NCBI RefSeq assembly: GCF_900111985.1
Contig: NZ_FOKI01000004.1
Coordinates: 1-64,000 of the forward strand
Length of the DNA: 64,000 nucleotides
Origin: Clostridium frigidicarnis
GTDB taxonomy: Bacteria > Bacillota > Clostridia > Clostridiales > Clostridiaceae
Direction of reading: 5' to 3'
Made by a program: the position numbers and the translations under genes. Of this stretch, positions 16,060 to 26,084 are shown one piece after another; the stretch's first letter is position 1; every line of letters begins with the position of its first letter. A model generated the notes under the pieces. It was given only the letters and a program-made list of their open reading frames with translations, did not search any database and was not told the DNA's origin.

Positions 16060-18006
16060 ATGAATAAAACAATTGGAATATTAGCACATGTGGATGCAGG
16101 AAAGACTACGTTTGCAGAGCAAATACTTTATCACACAAATAGTATTAGAAATAAAGGAAGAGTAGACCATAGAAATGCCTTTCTGGATAATCATAATATA
16201 GAAAAGGAAAGAGGAATTACTATATTCTCAGATCAAGGTATGTTTAATTATAAAGATTCAGCTTATTATCTAATAGATACCCCTGGCCATGTTGATTTTT
16301 CTACTGAAATGGAAAGAGCTATGGAAGTTATGGATTATGCAATTGTTATAATAAGTGCAGTTGAAGGAATACAAGGACATACAGAAACAGTTTGGCGTTT
16401 ATTAAGAAAAAATAAAATTCCAACATTTATATTTATTAATAAAATAGATAGAGTTGGAGCAAATATTTGTGATGTTTTAGAAGATATAAATTCAACTTTA
16501 ACAAAGGATGCTTTTCTTATAAATGAAGAGCTCAATAATGGAACAATGAGTAAAGATTTTATAGAGTTTATTGCAGAACGTGATGATATGCTTTTTGAAA
16601 AATATATGGAAGATGGCTATAATAAAGATTTATGGATAAATTTTATGAAAAAAATGATTAAAGAAAATAACTTTTTTCCATGCTTTACAGGGTCAGCATT
16701 ACAAGATCAAGGTATAAGGTCATTTTTAGAGAGTTTACATAGTCTTACTTATACTGAGTATTGTGAGGATGAAGAATTTAGTGGGAAAGTTTATAAAATA
16801 AGAAATGATGAACACGGTAAAAGGATAACTTATATAAAAGCAATAAGTGGAAAATTAAGAGTGAGACAGGAACTAACATTTGGTGAAACCAATGAAAGTG
16901 AAAAAATTACGCAAATAAGGGTTTACAATGGGAATAAATTTAAGATAGTAGAAGAAGTAACTGCAGGAGAACTATTTGCAGTAACAGGATTATCAAGCTT
17001 AATCGCTGGAAATGGGGTAGGAAATTTAAAAAATAGCCTAATTTATGACATGGTACCAACTTTAAAATCTAAGGTTATATTTGATAAAAATATTAATGCA
17101 AAAGATGTTTTAAGTTATTTTAAAATACTAGAATCAGAGGATCCAGCTTTAAAAATAACTTGGGATAATAAATTACAGGAAATTCAGGTTAATATAATGG
17201 GGGTAATACAATTAGAAATTTTAAAAGAAGTTATAAAGGAAAGATTTAAAGTATCAATAGATTTTGGACCATGTAAAATTTTATATAAAGAAACTGTATT
17301 GAATAAAGTGGTTGGATATGGACACTTTGAGCCTTTAAAACATTATGCAGAAGTACACCTTAGCGTAGAGCCATTAGAAAGAAATAGTGGAATTATATTT
17401 GAAAATAAGTGTCATGCAGATGACTTAACTACAGGAAATCAAAATTTAATAGGGTATCATATATATGAGAAGGATCATAGAGGAATATTAACAGGGTCAC
17501 CTATAACGGATTTGAAAATCACTTTGTTAACAGGAAGAGCACATAATAAGCATACATGTGGTGGCGATTTTAGAGAAGCAACTTTTAGGGCTTTGAGGCA
17601 AGGGTTAGAACAAGCACAAAATACATTGCTTGAGCCTTATTATAATTTTAAAATAGAGGTAGAATTAGAATGTATGGGAAGGGTATTATCAGATATACAA
17701 AAATTAAGTGGATTTTTTGATACGCCTAAAACAATAAATAACAAAGTGATCATAATAGGAAGAGGTCCGGTAGTAACTTTTATGAATTATGGCATGGAGT
17801 TTGTTTCCTTTACAAGGGGCAAAGGAAGCCTTAGCCTTGCTTTTGGTGGATATGATTTATGTCATAATGAAGAAGAAATTATTAAAAATAAAAATTATGA
17901 TAAAAATGCGGATATAGAATATACATCAAGTTCAGTGTTTTGTTCAGAGGGACAAGGATTCATTGTAAGAGGTATTGAGGCAAAGGAACATATGCATTGT
18001 TTATAA
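16060..18006 (+). CDS. TetM-like translation factor GTPase (ribosomal protection family)
   Basis: 648-residue EF-G-like GTPase, close in length to TetM/TetO (about 639). GTPase motifs are intact: AHVDAGKTT, DTPGHVDFSTE, NKIDR. Domains II-V follow, with FREATFRALRQGLEQAQNTLLEPY matching the family. The C-terminal tail (about the last 60 residues) differs from the tetracycline determinants, and chromosomal paralogues of this family are common in clostridia, so resistance should not be assumed. ATG 16060 is chosen because a GTG at 16048 falls within GAGGTG. It follows a two-component pair with no terminator between. Confidence 0.85.
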   Translation: MNKTIGILAHVDAGKTTFAEQILYHTNSIRNKGRVDHRNAFLDNHNIEKERGITIFSDQGMFNYKDSAYYLIDTPGHVDFSTEMERAMEVMDYAIVIISAVEGIQGHTETVWRLLRKNKIPTFIFINKIDRVGANICDVLEDINSTLTKDAFLINEELNNGTMSKDFIEFIAERDDMLFEKYMEDGYNKDLWINFMKKMIKENNFFPCFTGSALQDQGIRSFLESLHSLTYTEYCEDEEFSGKVYKIRNDEHGKRITYIKAISGKLRVRQELTFGETNESEKITQIRVYNGNKFKIVEEVTAGELFAVTGLSSLIAGNGVGNLKNSLIYDMVPTLKSKVIFDKNINAKDVLSYFKILESEDPALKITWDNKLQEIQVNIMGVIQLEILKEVIKERFKVSIDFGPCKILYKETVLNKVVGYGHFEPLKHYAEVHLSVEPLERNSGIIFENKCHADDLTTGNQNLIGYHIYEKDHRGILTGSPITDLKITLLTGRAHNKHTCGGDFREATFRALRQGLEQAQNTLLEPYYNFKIEVELECMGRVLSDIQKLSGFFDTPKTINNKVIIIGRGPVVTFMNYGMEFVSFTRGKGSLSLAFGGYDLCHNEEEIIKNKNYDKNADIEYTSSSVFCSEGQGFIVRGIEAKEHMHCL

Positions 18007-18219
18007 AAAAAGCTTAATAACAGTGGTTTTAGTATTTACAATTGCAGTATAAATGATAAATATTAAAACTATATTATTTATTTTAATATTGTAAAAATAT
18101 TAAGAAAACATAGAGGCTTTTTTATATATTAATGTAAAAATTGATAGAAATATGGTATAATTATGTTCAATTACTACTAAATAAATAATCTAAAATAGCC
18201 ATTAACTGGGGTGGATTTT

Positions 18220-20241
18220 ATGAATTTAAATTTATCAGGGGATGAACATAATATTTATATGAAAAAAGTAATTAAAATAATTTTAATTTCAACTGTTATA
18301 TTTTCGTCGTTGTCAATTATTGGGTTATTTTTTTCATATAAAATATATTTGCCAAGATGCAAATTTTTATATGATATAAAAGCTATAAATGGAACTTTAT
18401 CAATAATATCAGTAGCAAGTTGTTGGATTTATTATTACATATATAAAAAACAAGAATTCTTATTAGTAACTTTGCTCTTTTTAAGTCTTGCAGCTGAAAA
18501 TATATTTATGGGCCTTATGCAAACTAATTTTAGAATTTTAAGAAATATGTTTTGTATTTCTATGACAACTCCGTATATTTTAAGAACATTTCTTATTACA
18601 CTAACAGTTATAAAAAACAGTAAAACAGCGGAATTTATAGAAACCAACAAGATAGTTACATCTATAGCTATAATATTTTTTAGTATTGCATTATCAGGAA
18701 TAGAAGTAGTGTATAGACTTAATCAAGACGCAGAATTTAGTCGAAAAATAACTGTAATTATAAATATACTTATAATTATATATTATTTTATTATACTAGG
18801 ATTATTGGCAAAAAAAAGTGTAGTTCAAAATGAAATTATATATACAATAATTATAGGTAGTATAAATTGTTTTACAATTAGAAGAATGTATGCAATAAAA
18901 GAATATTTCACGGGTTACAACATTAATTTACAACAAGTATGCAATATATTTACTTTCATTGGTTTTTCAGTGTTGGTAATAGGATTATTTAGTGAAACAA
19001 AGAGAAAAGTACAAGAAAATGAAAAAATCAATAAAGAACTGGTTATGAATGAAAATAAGCTTCTAAGTGTAACAGAAAATATAAAGGATTTAATAATTAC
19101 CATAGATATACATGATAAAATTGTATACGTAAACAATGCAGTTGTAAAAACATTAGGGTATTCTAAAAAAGAACTTATAGGTGCAACTTATAGCCATATA
19201 TTAAAGTCTGAGGAGTGTTATTTGGATATAGCAGACTTTAAGAGAAATCGTTTTATAGAGCATAAAATAAAATGTAAGAATAATAATATATTAAACATGG
19301 AATCAATACATAGTGTAATTTCTAATGAAAATGGAAATGTAGTTGGGCATGTTGTTGTTTCAAGAGACTTAAGTTATAGGCAAGAGTTTGAAGTTATGAA
19401 AGAGAAATATAACGAAATTAAAGAGTATGATAAGATAAGAACAGATTTTTTTGCAAATCTTTCTCATGAAGTTAGAACTCCTATACATATAATATATTCT
19501 TGCGTGCAACTCTTAAATAATTCTAAAACATCAGGTCATAATGAGTTATGGAATTGTTATAATAAATATGAGAAAACAATAAAGCAAAACTGTTATAGAA
19601 TGCTAAAACTTGTAAATAACTTATTAGATATTACAAAATTAGATTCAGGTTTTATCAAGACGGATTTTAAAAATTATAATATAGTGAATCTTGTAGAGGA
19701 TATAACATTATCAGTAGTGCCATATGTAGAGGTAAAAAAGATAAATATAGTTTTTGATACAGAGATTGAGGAACTATATATAAAATGCGATAAAGATAAA
19801 ATAGAAAGAATAATTCTTAATCTTTTATCTAATGCTATAAAGTTTACCGAAGTAGGAGGTAATATTCTTGTATATATATCATTAGAAGGAGAGTATGTAA
19901 AAATAAGAGTAAAGGATGATGGGATAGGAATACCACATAATTTTAGAAAATTTATTTTTGAAAGATTTATGCAAACAGATAAGTCTTTTAATAGGAAAAA
20001 AGAAGGTACAGGCATAGGTTTAGCCTTGGTTAAATCATTAGTAGAATTACATAATGGTCAAGTATATGTAGAGGATAATGAAACAGAAAATGGAAGTGAG
20101 TTTGTAGTAAACCTTCCAAATATTAAAATAGAATATACTGAGGAAGATTCTAAAGGTGAAGAAATAGAAGGTGATGACAAAAAGAAAAGAAATGATAAAA
20201 TTCACCTGGAATTTTCAGATATATATGATTTAGTAGAATAA
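18220..20241 (+). CDS. PAS-containing sensor histidine kinase with multi-helix membrane sensor (MASE3-like)
   Basis: 673-residue kinase. The first 265 residues hold about eight membrane helices in the pattern of a MASE-type sensor, most like MASE3. A PAS domain follows (about 285-395), then HisKA with LSHEVRTPIH and HATPase (NLLSNAIKF, DDGIGI, GTGIGLALV). An acidic/lysine-rich tail of about 40 residues closes it. ATG 18220 is used; a GTG at 18211 lies in GGGGTGG. An extended -10 TGGTATAAT ends at 18161. There is no adjacent response regulator, so it is an orphan kinase. Confidence 0.88.
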   Translation: MNLNLSGDEHNIYMKKVIKIILISTVIFSSLSIIGLFFSYKIYLPRCKFLYDIKAINGTLSIISVASCWIYYYIYKKQEFLLVTLLFLSLAAENIFMGLMQTNFRILRNMFCISMTTPYILRTFLITLTVIKNSKTAEFIETNKIVTSIAIIFFSIALSGIEVVYRLNQDAEFSRKITVIINILIIIYYFIILGLLAKKSVVQNEIIYTIIIGSINCFTIRRMYAIKEYFTGYNINLQQVCNIFTFIGFSVLVIGLFSETKRKVQENEKINKELVMNENKLLSVTENIKDLIITIDIHDKIVYVNNAVVKTLGYSKKELIGATYSHILKSEECYLDIADFKRNRFIEHKIKCKNNNILNMESIHSVISNENGNVVGHVVVSRDLSYRQEFEVMKEKYNEIKEYDKIRTDFFANLSHEVRTPIHIIYSCVQLLNNSKTSGHNELWNCYNKYEKTIKQNCYRMLKLVNNLLDITKLDSGFIKTDFKNYNIVNLVEDITLSVVPYVEVKKINIVFDTEIEELYIKCDKDKIERIILNLLSNAIKFTEVGGNILVYISLEGEYVKIRVKDDGIGIPHNFRKFIFERFMQTDKSFNRKKEGTGIGLALVKSLVELHNGQVYVEDNETENGSEFVVNLPNIKIEYTEEDSKGEEIEGDDKKKRNDKIHLEFSDIYDLVE

Positions 20242-20340
20242 TAATCAAAAGCATTAGTTGGATATTGTATCATGAGTTAATAACTGATATCTATATACTA
20301 ATACTTTTCATATGTTTAGAAATAAATTATATATTATTAA

Positions 20341-20388
20341 TATCCCCATATTATAGGATATTTTAGAAGTCCTATAATATGGGGAATT
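20341..20388. terminator. Hairpin between convergent genes
   Basis: Perfect 15-bp stem (20344-20358 with 20370-20384) with four G:C pairs at the base. The T run is weak on both sides. It probably ends the histidine kinase gene and the convergent aspartate decarboxylase gene. Confidence 0.6.
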
Positions 20389-20459
20389 TAAAGGTTTGAA
20401 ATTGTAATATAATATTCTAGAGATGGGTACTTAATTGTAATGTAAATTAACACTGAAAA

Positions 20460-22091
20460 TTATTGACAAGTTTTTTTCCAATTTTCAGCCAAATTTTCTA
20501 ATATGCTTTTAAGTACAGAACCTATTTTAGAATATGATTCATCCTCGAGATTAGCTAGGGATATTCTAATAGACCATTCAGGACCGTGAAAGCCACCACC
20601 ACTTAGCAGTACTATAGAAGATTCTTGAGCTAATCTATATAAGATATCTACAGGTTTATAGTTAGACTGCAAGTAAGTAGCAAAATCTTTTCCGTAATTA
20701 ATATAAGCCCATTCCAATAGATCAAATTGAGTATAATAAGCAGCATCATAAGGATTAATCTTAATATCTATACCTAAACCATCAAACAATAGTTTTTGTC
20801 TTTTATGACATATGTTTATTGTTTGATTTTTATATTTATTATCTTTATCTAATAGTGCAAAGGCACAAAAGAAGGCCATTTGTACTTGTTGAGGGGTGGA
20901 CAATCCTGCAGTATGATTAAGAGCAACCTGCCTGCTATCAGCTACAATCCTATCAATAAAAGGTAGGGATTCAGGGTCTGAGGAAAGTGCACCGTATCTT
21001 CTATTTAAAACATCTTTTTCAGAGTTCTTAAATTTACTTAATAATTTATCAAAAACATTATTTTCATGTAAAGCTAATGTACCAAGCCTCCAACCTGTAA
21101 CACCAAAGTATTTTGAAAATGAATAAACACCAATACTGTTAAAAGGCAGATATGAAACTAAAGATCTAAAATTATTTACAAACGTACCATAAACATCGTC
21201 AGAAATAATCATTAAATCTGGATTATTTTCTTTTACAATGTTAACAAGAGTATTTATACATGTTGGGTTCATAGCCATAGAAGGAGGATTACTAGGATTA
21301 ACCATAAACAGTGCTTTAATAGCTTTATCATTTAACTTTTCAAGCTCACTTTTAGGGTATTGCCAAGTATGAGTACCATCTTCAGATTTTTCACTAGCAC
21401 TTATAGCAACTATGTCTAAATCATATCTTGGTAAAAGAGGGATTTCAAGATATGGTGTAAAGATAGGAGTCATTAGAGCTATTTTATCACCTTTATGGAT
21501 TAGATTATTAGCTATTAATGAATCAAAGATATAGCACATGGCAGCCGTAGCGCCTTCCACGGCAAATAATTTAAATTTCCCACTAGGTGGTTTATCATAA
21601 CACATTTCTTGGAGAAGATAATCATGAACTACTTTTTCAATATGTGGTAGCATTCTATCAGGAAAAGGATAATTGTCACCAATTATTCCATCAGCTAATT
21701 CATGAATCCAATCATCACCATTAAAACCTTGCTCATTTATGCCATAATCAATAATATTTTTAAGAAGGTCTACTCCAGGAAAGTTTAGGTTTTTATCTAA
21801 ATATTCATAAAATCTATTACAGATACCAGTTTTTTCAGGCATACCTGCTAAATCACCATCATCCTGAACTCTACGAGTTTCAGATACAGCAAAATGACCA
21901 AAAGTGAAGAATGCATCACGGGGTGTTGAAGCAGTCCAGTTGGGATTTCCACGACCAGCATCAAGCAAGGTACGAGCACTTTTTTCTTTTGGGTCTTTTG
22001 CTAATTGAATTAATTTATTTTTAAACTCAAAAGGGCTAATTTTACCATAGATTTTTTCCATTTCTTTAAGTTCAAGATTAACAAAATCCAT
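20460..22091 (-). CDS. asdA: Aspartate 4-decarboxylase / bifunctional aspartate aminotransferase
   Basis: 543-residue PLP enzyme of fold type I that turns L-aspartate into L-alanine and CO2, with aminotransferase side activity. N-terminal GRGNPNWTASTPRDAFFTFG, the Asn/Pro loop VNPSNPP, an Asp that contacts PLP (MIISDDVYG), Schiff-base K327 in YSFSKYFGVTGWRLG, and a C-terminal Arg (EWSIRISLANL). The extra length over ordinary aminotransferases fits AsdA. GGAGGT precedes the ATG. In anaerobes it can drive aspartate/alanine exchange and generate proton motive force, but no antiporter gene is adjacent. Confidence 0.93.
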   Translation of the reverse strand: MDFVNLELKEMEKIYGKISPFEFKNKLIQLAKDPKEKSARTLLDAGRGNPNWTASTPRDAFFTFGHFAVSETRRVQDDGDLAGMPEKTGICNRFYEYLDKNLNFPGVDLLKNIIDYGINEQGFNGDDWIHELADGIIGDNYPFPDRMLPHIEKVVHDYLLQEMCYDKPPSGKFKLFAVEGATAAMCYIFDSLIANNLIHKGDKIALMTPIFTPYLEIPLLPRYDLDIVAISASEKSEDGTHTWQYPKSELEKLNDKAIKALFMVNPSNPPSMAMNPTCINTLVNIVKENNPDLMIISDDVYGTFVNNFRSLVSYLPFNSIGVYSFSKYFGVTGWRLGTLALHENNVFDKLLSKFKNSEKDVLNRRYGALSSDPESLPFIDRIVADSRQVALNHTAGLSTPQQVQMAFFCAFALLDKDNKYKNQTINICHKRQKLLFDGLGIDIKINPYDAAYYTQFDLLEWAYINYGKDFATYLQSNYKPVDILYRLAQESSIVLLSGGGFHGPEWSIRISLANLEDESYSKIGSVLKSILENLAENWKKTCQ

Positions 22092-22235
22092 TAAAATACC
22101 TCCAAATATAACAAGTATTTTTATATATTAATAAACTGAATTTATTAATATTCATAATAATCATCAATTTAGGTTATCCAAGTTTAGAATCAGGTATTCA
22201 CTAAGTAGAATAAAGGAAAATATAATTATTTATAA

Positions 22236-22280
22236 AAAATAGAGCTTTTAACATCTTATTCATGTTAAAAGCTCTATTTT
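22236..22280 (-). terminator. Terminator of the minus-strand ABC operon
   Basis: A long stem (about 22236-22253 with 22262-22280) containing AGAGCTTTTAACAT and its complement, with A/T runs on both sides. It lies directly after the permease stop codon. Confidence 0.9.
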
Positions 22281-22283
22281 AAA

Positions 22284-23507
22284 TTAGATTAGAATATCTT
22301 TTTTCTTAAATATAAAGTGAGCTATTAGATAGCAACCAACTATCCAACATAGCATAACTATAATTCCAAAGCCCAGAGTTATAAATGGCTTATTATAGAA
22401 AATGGCTATTTGTCCAGTTAGTAAGTCACTTGGGGTTCCAAAGCTTGTAAATAACAAGAATGAAATTTTTCTAAAGAAAGCAAATGCAGTATTAAATATA
22501 TTACAAGCAATAAGTACAGATGTAGCTATTGCCATTGAAGTCATACTGGATTTAACTAAGGATGATACCATGAAAACAAATGAACAACAAGCAATTATAT
22601 AAAGGGCTTGAAGTAAAAATGATCTTAAAGTAAATTGAGATAATGAAATCATGGTTGTACTATTAGCAATTTCGATTAACGGATGTATTCCATCTTCAAT
22701 CTTACTTAAATCATATTGGAATTTGGTTCCAATAGTCATTGGATAATTAGAATTACCAAAACCTTTAAATAAACCAATAATTATAAACCCTAAGATTTCA
22801 GTACTAAGAATCATTGTAACAGAGGTTATACAAACTGCAATAAATTTTGAAAGAATAACTTTACCACGTGATATTGGTTGAATAAGTAAAAATTTAAGAG
22901 TAGCAGGAGTACACTCTCCAGAAACTATGTCACTCATAAATAGTGCTATACCAATTCCAAGTAAAAATACTCCTAAAATCTGCATAACAGATTTTAGATA
23001 ATTATATGAATTAAGTTCCCACTCATTAATCGGTTTTATATTATTATCTTTTAAATAATTTAACTGAGTTAATTGAGTTTTCATTTGACCTTTATATCTT
23101 TCAGGCATAGTATCGTCTTTTAGTTGATTTTCAATGTCTTTAATTTGTCCATCTAATTGAACCTTCCAAAGATCCTTTGATTTTGATGGATCTTTTATAG
23201 CATTTTCTAAAGATGTCTTTTCATTTTTAAGATCATTAACTCTATTTGTCATCTGTTCATATTTTTCAGGGTCTTTATTTTGTAGGTCTTTAGAAGAAGA
23301 AAGATAATCTTTTTCAATATATTCAACTTCGTTATTTATATTTTCTATTTTAAATTCTGGAGAATTATATTTTTCCATAGATTTTCCACTAAAATAGTCA
23401 CCAACGCCAATAAGTAAAAGGGCTGCTATAAATAATCCAAATATAATCCATGTTTTGCTACGTCTAAGTAATTTTCTAAGTTCATTTTTTACTAAAATAC
23501 CAATCAT
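22284..23507 (-). CDS. ABC-2 type transporter permease
   Basis: 407-residue membrane subunit of an ABC exporter. One membrane segment near the N-terminus (about 18-38), then a hydrophilic, coiled-coil-like extracellular loop of about 130 residues (about 40-165, rich in Lys/Glu/Gln), then five or so further helices. The start overlaps the stop of the ATPase gene (TAATG), so they are translationally coupled. Substrate unknown. The long first loop resembles exporters for peptides, bacteriocins or lipids, but that is not decisive. Confidence 0.87.
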   Translation of the reverse strand: MIGILVKNELRKLLRRSKTWIIFGLFIAALLLIGVGDYFSGKSMEKYNSPEFKIENINNEVEYIEKDYLSSSKDLQNKDPEKYEQMTNRVNDLKNEKTSLENAIKDPSKSKDLWKVQLDGQIKDIENQLKDDTMPERYKGQMKTQLTQLNYLKDNNIKPINEWELNSYNYLKSVMQILGVFLLGIGIALFMSDIVSGECTPATLKFLLIQPISRGKVILSKFIAVCITSVTMILSTEILGFIIIGLFKGFGNSNYPMTIGTKFQYDLSKIEDGIHPLIEIANSTTMISLSQFTLRSFLLQALYIIACCSFVFMVSSLVKSSMTSMAIATSVLIACNIFNTAFAFFRKISFLLFTSFGTPSDLLTGQIAIFYNKPFITLGFGIIVMLCWIVGCYLIAHFIFKKKDILI

Positions 23508-24418
23508 TATCTAATTCCTCCTTCAACAAGTTCCATATATCTTTGTTCAAGGCCCACATGTTTTTTATAGACCTCAACAACACCTATATTATTTTGAACT
23601 AAGGCTTCAACAAGCTGTGGTGTTGAATTTGGATTTAGATTTACGGTTAAAGCTCCAATATCTTCTGAAATGTTATTTACAAATTCTAGGTTCTTTATTA
23701 TGTCTATAGCATCATTATTTTCAGTGGTTATTACTATCATTGTATCTGTTTTAGTTTCTATGTTAGAATCACATAGATTTTCGATAGATTGGATTTCTCC
23801 ATTGTTAATAAATGCCACTGTATCACATAATTGTTGAACTTCACTAAGAATATGAGATGACACAAACACAGACATTCCATCTTCTTTAGCTGCTTTTTTT
23901 ACGATATTTCTAAAGTCTAGAATACCAGATGGATCTAAGCCATTTGTAGGTTCATCAAGAATCAAAAGTTTAGGGTTGTCAAGAAGAGCAGCACCAAGAC
24001 CTAATCTTTGTTTCATACCTAAAGAATATTTTTTGAATTTATCATTTATTCTTCCTTCTAAACCTATAAGTGATATTACTTCGTCCACACGTTTTTTTGG
24101 AACTTTTCTTATTCTTGCTATCTGCATTAAGTTTTCACGGCCTGTTAAATATCCATATAATTCAGGATTTTCAACTACTGCTCCTAAGCAAGATAAAGCT
24201 TTTTCTCTATCTTTTTTTAAATCATGTCCCACAATTTTAATTGAACCTTCATTTGGAGCTATTAGTCCAACAAGCATTCTTATAGTTGTTGTTTTACCTG
24301 CACCATTTGGTCCTAGAAATCCAAAAATTTCTCCCTCTTTTACATTAAAGGAAATACCTTTAATTATTTCCCTTTTTCCCAAACGCTTTTTAACGTTGGA
24401 AACTTCTAAAATATTCAT
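23507..24418 (-). CDS. ABC transporter ATP-binding protein
   Basis: 303-residue ATPase for the adjacent permease: Walker A GPNGAGKTT, signature YSLGMKQRLGLG, Walker B LLILDEPTNGLDP, H-loop VSSH. A C-terminal extension of about 80 residues is typical of the DrrA/CcmA/BcrA-type exporters. The ATG at 24418 has GGAGGT six bases upstream; an earlier in-frame start would add 21 residues without such a signal. Confidence 0.93.
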   Translation of the reverse strand: MNILEVSNVKKRLGKREIIKGISFNVKEGEIFGFLGPNGAGKTTTIRMLVGLIAPNEGSIKIVGHDLKKDREKALSCLGAVVENPELYGYLTGRENLMQIARIRKVPKKRVDEVISLIGLEGRINDKFKKYSLGMKQRLGLGAALLDNPKLLILDEPTNGLDPSGILDFRNIVKKAAKEDGMSVFVSSHILSEVQQLCDTVAFINNGEIQSIENLCDSNIETKTDTMIVITTENNDAIDIIKNLEFVNNISEDIGALTVNLNPNSTPQLVEALVQNNIGVVEVYKKHVGLEQRYMELVEGGIR

Positions 24419-24611
24419 ATAATACCTCCAAGTTTTATGGTTAAGTTTTCTTTGAAATTTTTTGATACCTTTATATACCATTATAACTTGTAAAACTTTA
24501 GATTTTCATAAAACAATCTTAAATATTTCTTAAGAAAATGTAAGAAAAGTTAATTAAGCTTACAATTAAGTATCTTAAGTTCAAGTATTATTAATATATT
24601 ATAGATAAAAA

Positions 24612-24652
24612 TAAAAAACTTTTCCTCTAAAGTTAAAGAAAAAGTTTTTATG
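24612..24652 (-). terminator. Weak terminator after the L,D-transpeptidase gene
   Basis: An A/T-only stem (AAAAACTTTT with AAAAGTTTTT) with a T run on the minus strand, 75-115 bp beyond the stop. Low GC content makes this tentative. Nothing else is recognised in 24482-24726. Confidence 0.4.
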
Positions 24653-24726
24653 ATTTTATATAGTTTTTAAATTTCATGAAATTTTTATAAACATTGAAGG
24701 GATATAAGTAAATTTAATTATGTAGG

Positions 24727-25410
24727 TTAATCAACTTTATAAAGTCCAATACTATCAAGAAAAACTTTATCTATTTCTTTTCCATAAGGCAGGTCATGTT
24801 CTTCTCTATACTTCAAAACAGCTACCTCTAAAGAATAGTCATAAATACCGTTAACAGAGTCATTAAAATAACCAAGGGATTTGAGCATTCTTTGGACAAA
24901 ATAAACGTCAGTACCTTTGTCATTTGGATGTATAGTCCTATTGTATGATGTGAAAAGCCAAGTAGGACCTGGATATACTATAACTATAGTATCATAATTT
25001 ACCAAAGAAAAGACTTCTTCTATATGATAATTGTACATCCTTATACATCCACTAGACGCCATACTTCCTATGGAACCTGGATTATTAGTTCCATGAATAC
25101 CAAATGTATCCCAAGGAGTATTAAGGCCAAGCCAATAACCTCCAAAAGGTCCAGGAAGATGAGCTTTGCTAGTAATTTGCCATGTACCAATAGGAGAAGG
25201 GGTTTCTTTCTTACCTATGGCTATTGGATATGTTTTCTCAAAGTCATAATTTTCTTTGTTTACTAATGATAGGGTTAGTTCATTAATATCTACAAAAATT
25301 AAATATTCTTTAGTGTTTTTAACCATAGAAGAGTCTTTAGCAATAACTAAATGAGTATTAAGAATATTAAATATAAGAAATACTATAAGGAATTTAGTTG
25401 TTTTTTTCAT
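24727..25410 (-). CDS. L,D-transpeptidase with peptidoglycan-binding domain
   Basis: 227-residue secreted protein: signal peptide or anchor (about 5-24), YkuD catalytic domain (about 32-155) with HGTNN and catalytic Cys in SSGCIRMYNYH, then a C-terminal peptidoglycan-binding repeat (about 160-225, DVYFVQRMLKSLGYFNDSVNGIYD). It forms 3-3 cross-links or attaches proteins to peptidoglycan. The order (catalytic then binding) is common in clostridial Ldt proteins. Monocistronic. Confidence 0.93.
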   Translation of the reverse strand: MKKTTKFLIVFLIFNILNTHLVIAKDSSMVKNTKEYLIFVDINELTLSLVNKENYDFEKTYPIAIGKKETPSPIGTWQITSKAHLPGPFGGYWLGLNTPWDTFGIHGTNNPGSIGSMASSGCIRMYNYHIEEVFSLVNYDTIVIVYPGPTWLFTSYNRTIHPNDKGTDVYFVQRMLKSLGYFNDSVNGIYDYSLEVAVLKYREEHDLPYGKEIDKVFLDSIGLYKVD

Positions 25411-25473
25411 TTCATCACCTATGTATCTTTTTAATAGTTATTTTTATGAAAATATAAAAATTTTTTAAATTGA

Positions 25474-25545
25474 GAATTGAAGATGGACAATTGCAAACTG
25501 TCAATTATCAATTAAGCGTGGTGTAGCCACTTTATTAAATACTAA
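25474..25545 (+). repeat. Dispersed hairpin repeat (GACAATT family)
   Basis: Contains GAGAATTGAAGATGGACAATTG, GTCAATTATCAATTA and GCGTGGTGTAGCCAC, related to the repeat at 34310-34575. Non-coding. Lies in the 25411-25716 gap. Confidence 0.45.
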
Positions 25546-25655
25546 TTTATATTGTCCCAATTCTAAAAAACTATGTATTTTTTAGAAAATCAGAGAAAAG
25601 AGAATATAAAATGAGCTGATTTACTTAATAAGAGGAAAATAAAAGTAACATTTTT

Positions 25656-25696
25656 AAAAGTATTAGTGTATTATATAACTAACACACTAATACTTT
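25656..25696 (+). promoter_or_regulatory. Candidate operator of the GntR regulator
   Basis: Inverted repeat AAAGTATTAGTGT (about 25657-25669) and ACACTAATACTTT (25684-25696) around a TATTATATAA core that can serve as the -10 region. It lies directly before the YtrA-type GntR gene, so autoregulation is likely. The AGTGTA-like half-sites resemble those described for YtrA. Confidence 0.55.
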
Positions 25697-25716
25697 GGGA
25701 TAAGAGGTGAGAAAGA

Positions 25717-26082
25717 ATGGAATTTGAATTGAACTCCAAGGAGCCTATATATATACAAATCAAAAAACATATAGAGATGAAAATAGTTTCTGGAGAATTT
25801 AAAGGGGGAGAGAGAATGTCATCAGTAAGGGAATTTGCAAACTCATTAAAGGTAAATCCTAATACAATTCAAAGGGTGTATATGGAGCTTGAAAATGATA
25901 ATTTAATATATACCCAAAGAGGAGTAGGAAAATTTGTTACAGATGATAAAAGTGCTATAAAACAATTGAGAAAGAATATATCAAAGGAAAAATTAGAGGA
26001 ATTTATAAAAACTACAAAGCTTTTAGGGTTTACAAAGGAAGAAGTTGTAGAATCAATACTTGAAATGTATGAGGAGGTATAA
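25717..26082 (+). CDS. GntR-family regulator, YtrA/YhcF type
   Basis: 121-residue short GntR protein: winged helix (about 8-75, IYIQIKKHIEMKIVSG, MSSVREFANSL, NPNTIQRVYMELE, GVGKFV) and only a short helical C-terminal tail, as in YtrA/YhcF regulators that repress adjacent ABC genes. Good AGAGGTGAG before the ATG. The dyad just upstream is a likely operator. First gene of a four-gene operon. Confidence 0.93.
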   Translation: MEFELNSKEPIYIQIKKHIEMKIVSGEFKGGERMSSVREFANSLKVNPNTIQRVYMELENDNLIYTQRGVGKFVTDDKSAIKQLRKNISKEKLEEFIKTTKLLGFTKEEVVESILEMYEEV

Positions 26083-26084
26083 GA

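Noticed and set aside
16060-18006. Calling the TetM-like gene a tetracycline resistance determinant.
   Set aside because: The C-terminal region differs from known Tet proteins and base composition matches the neighbours; chromosomal paralogues are common, so resistance cannot be claimed.
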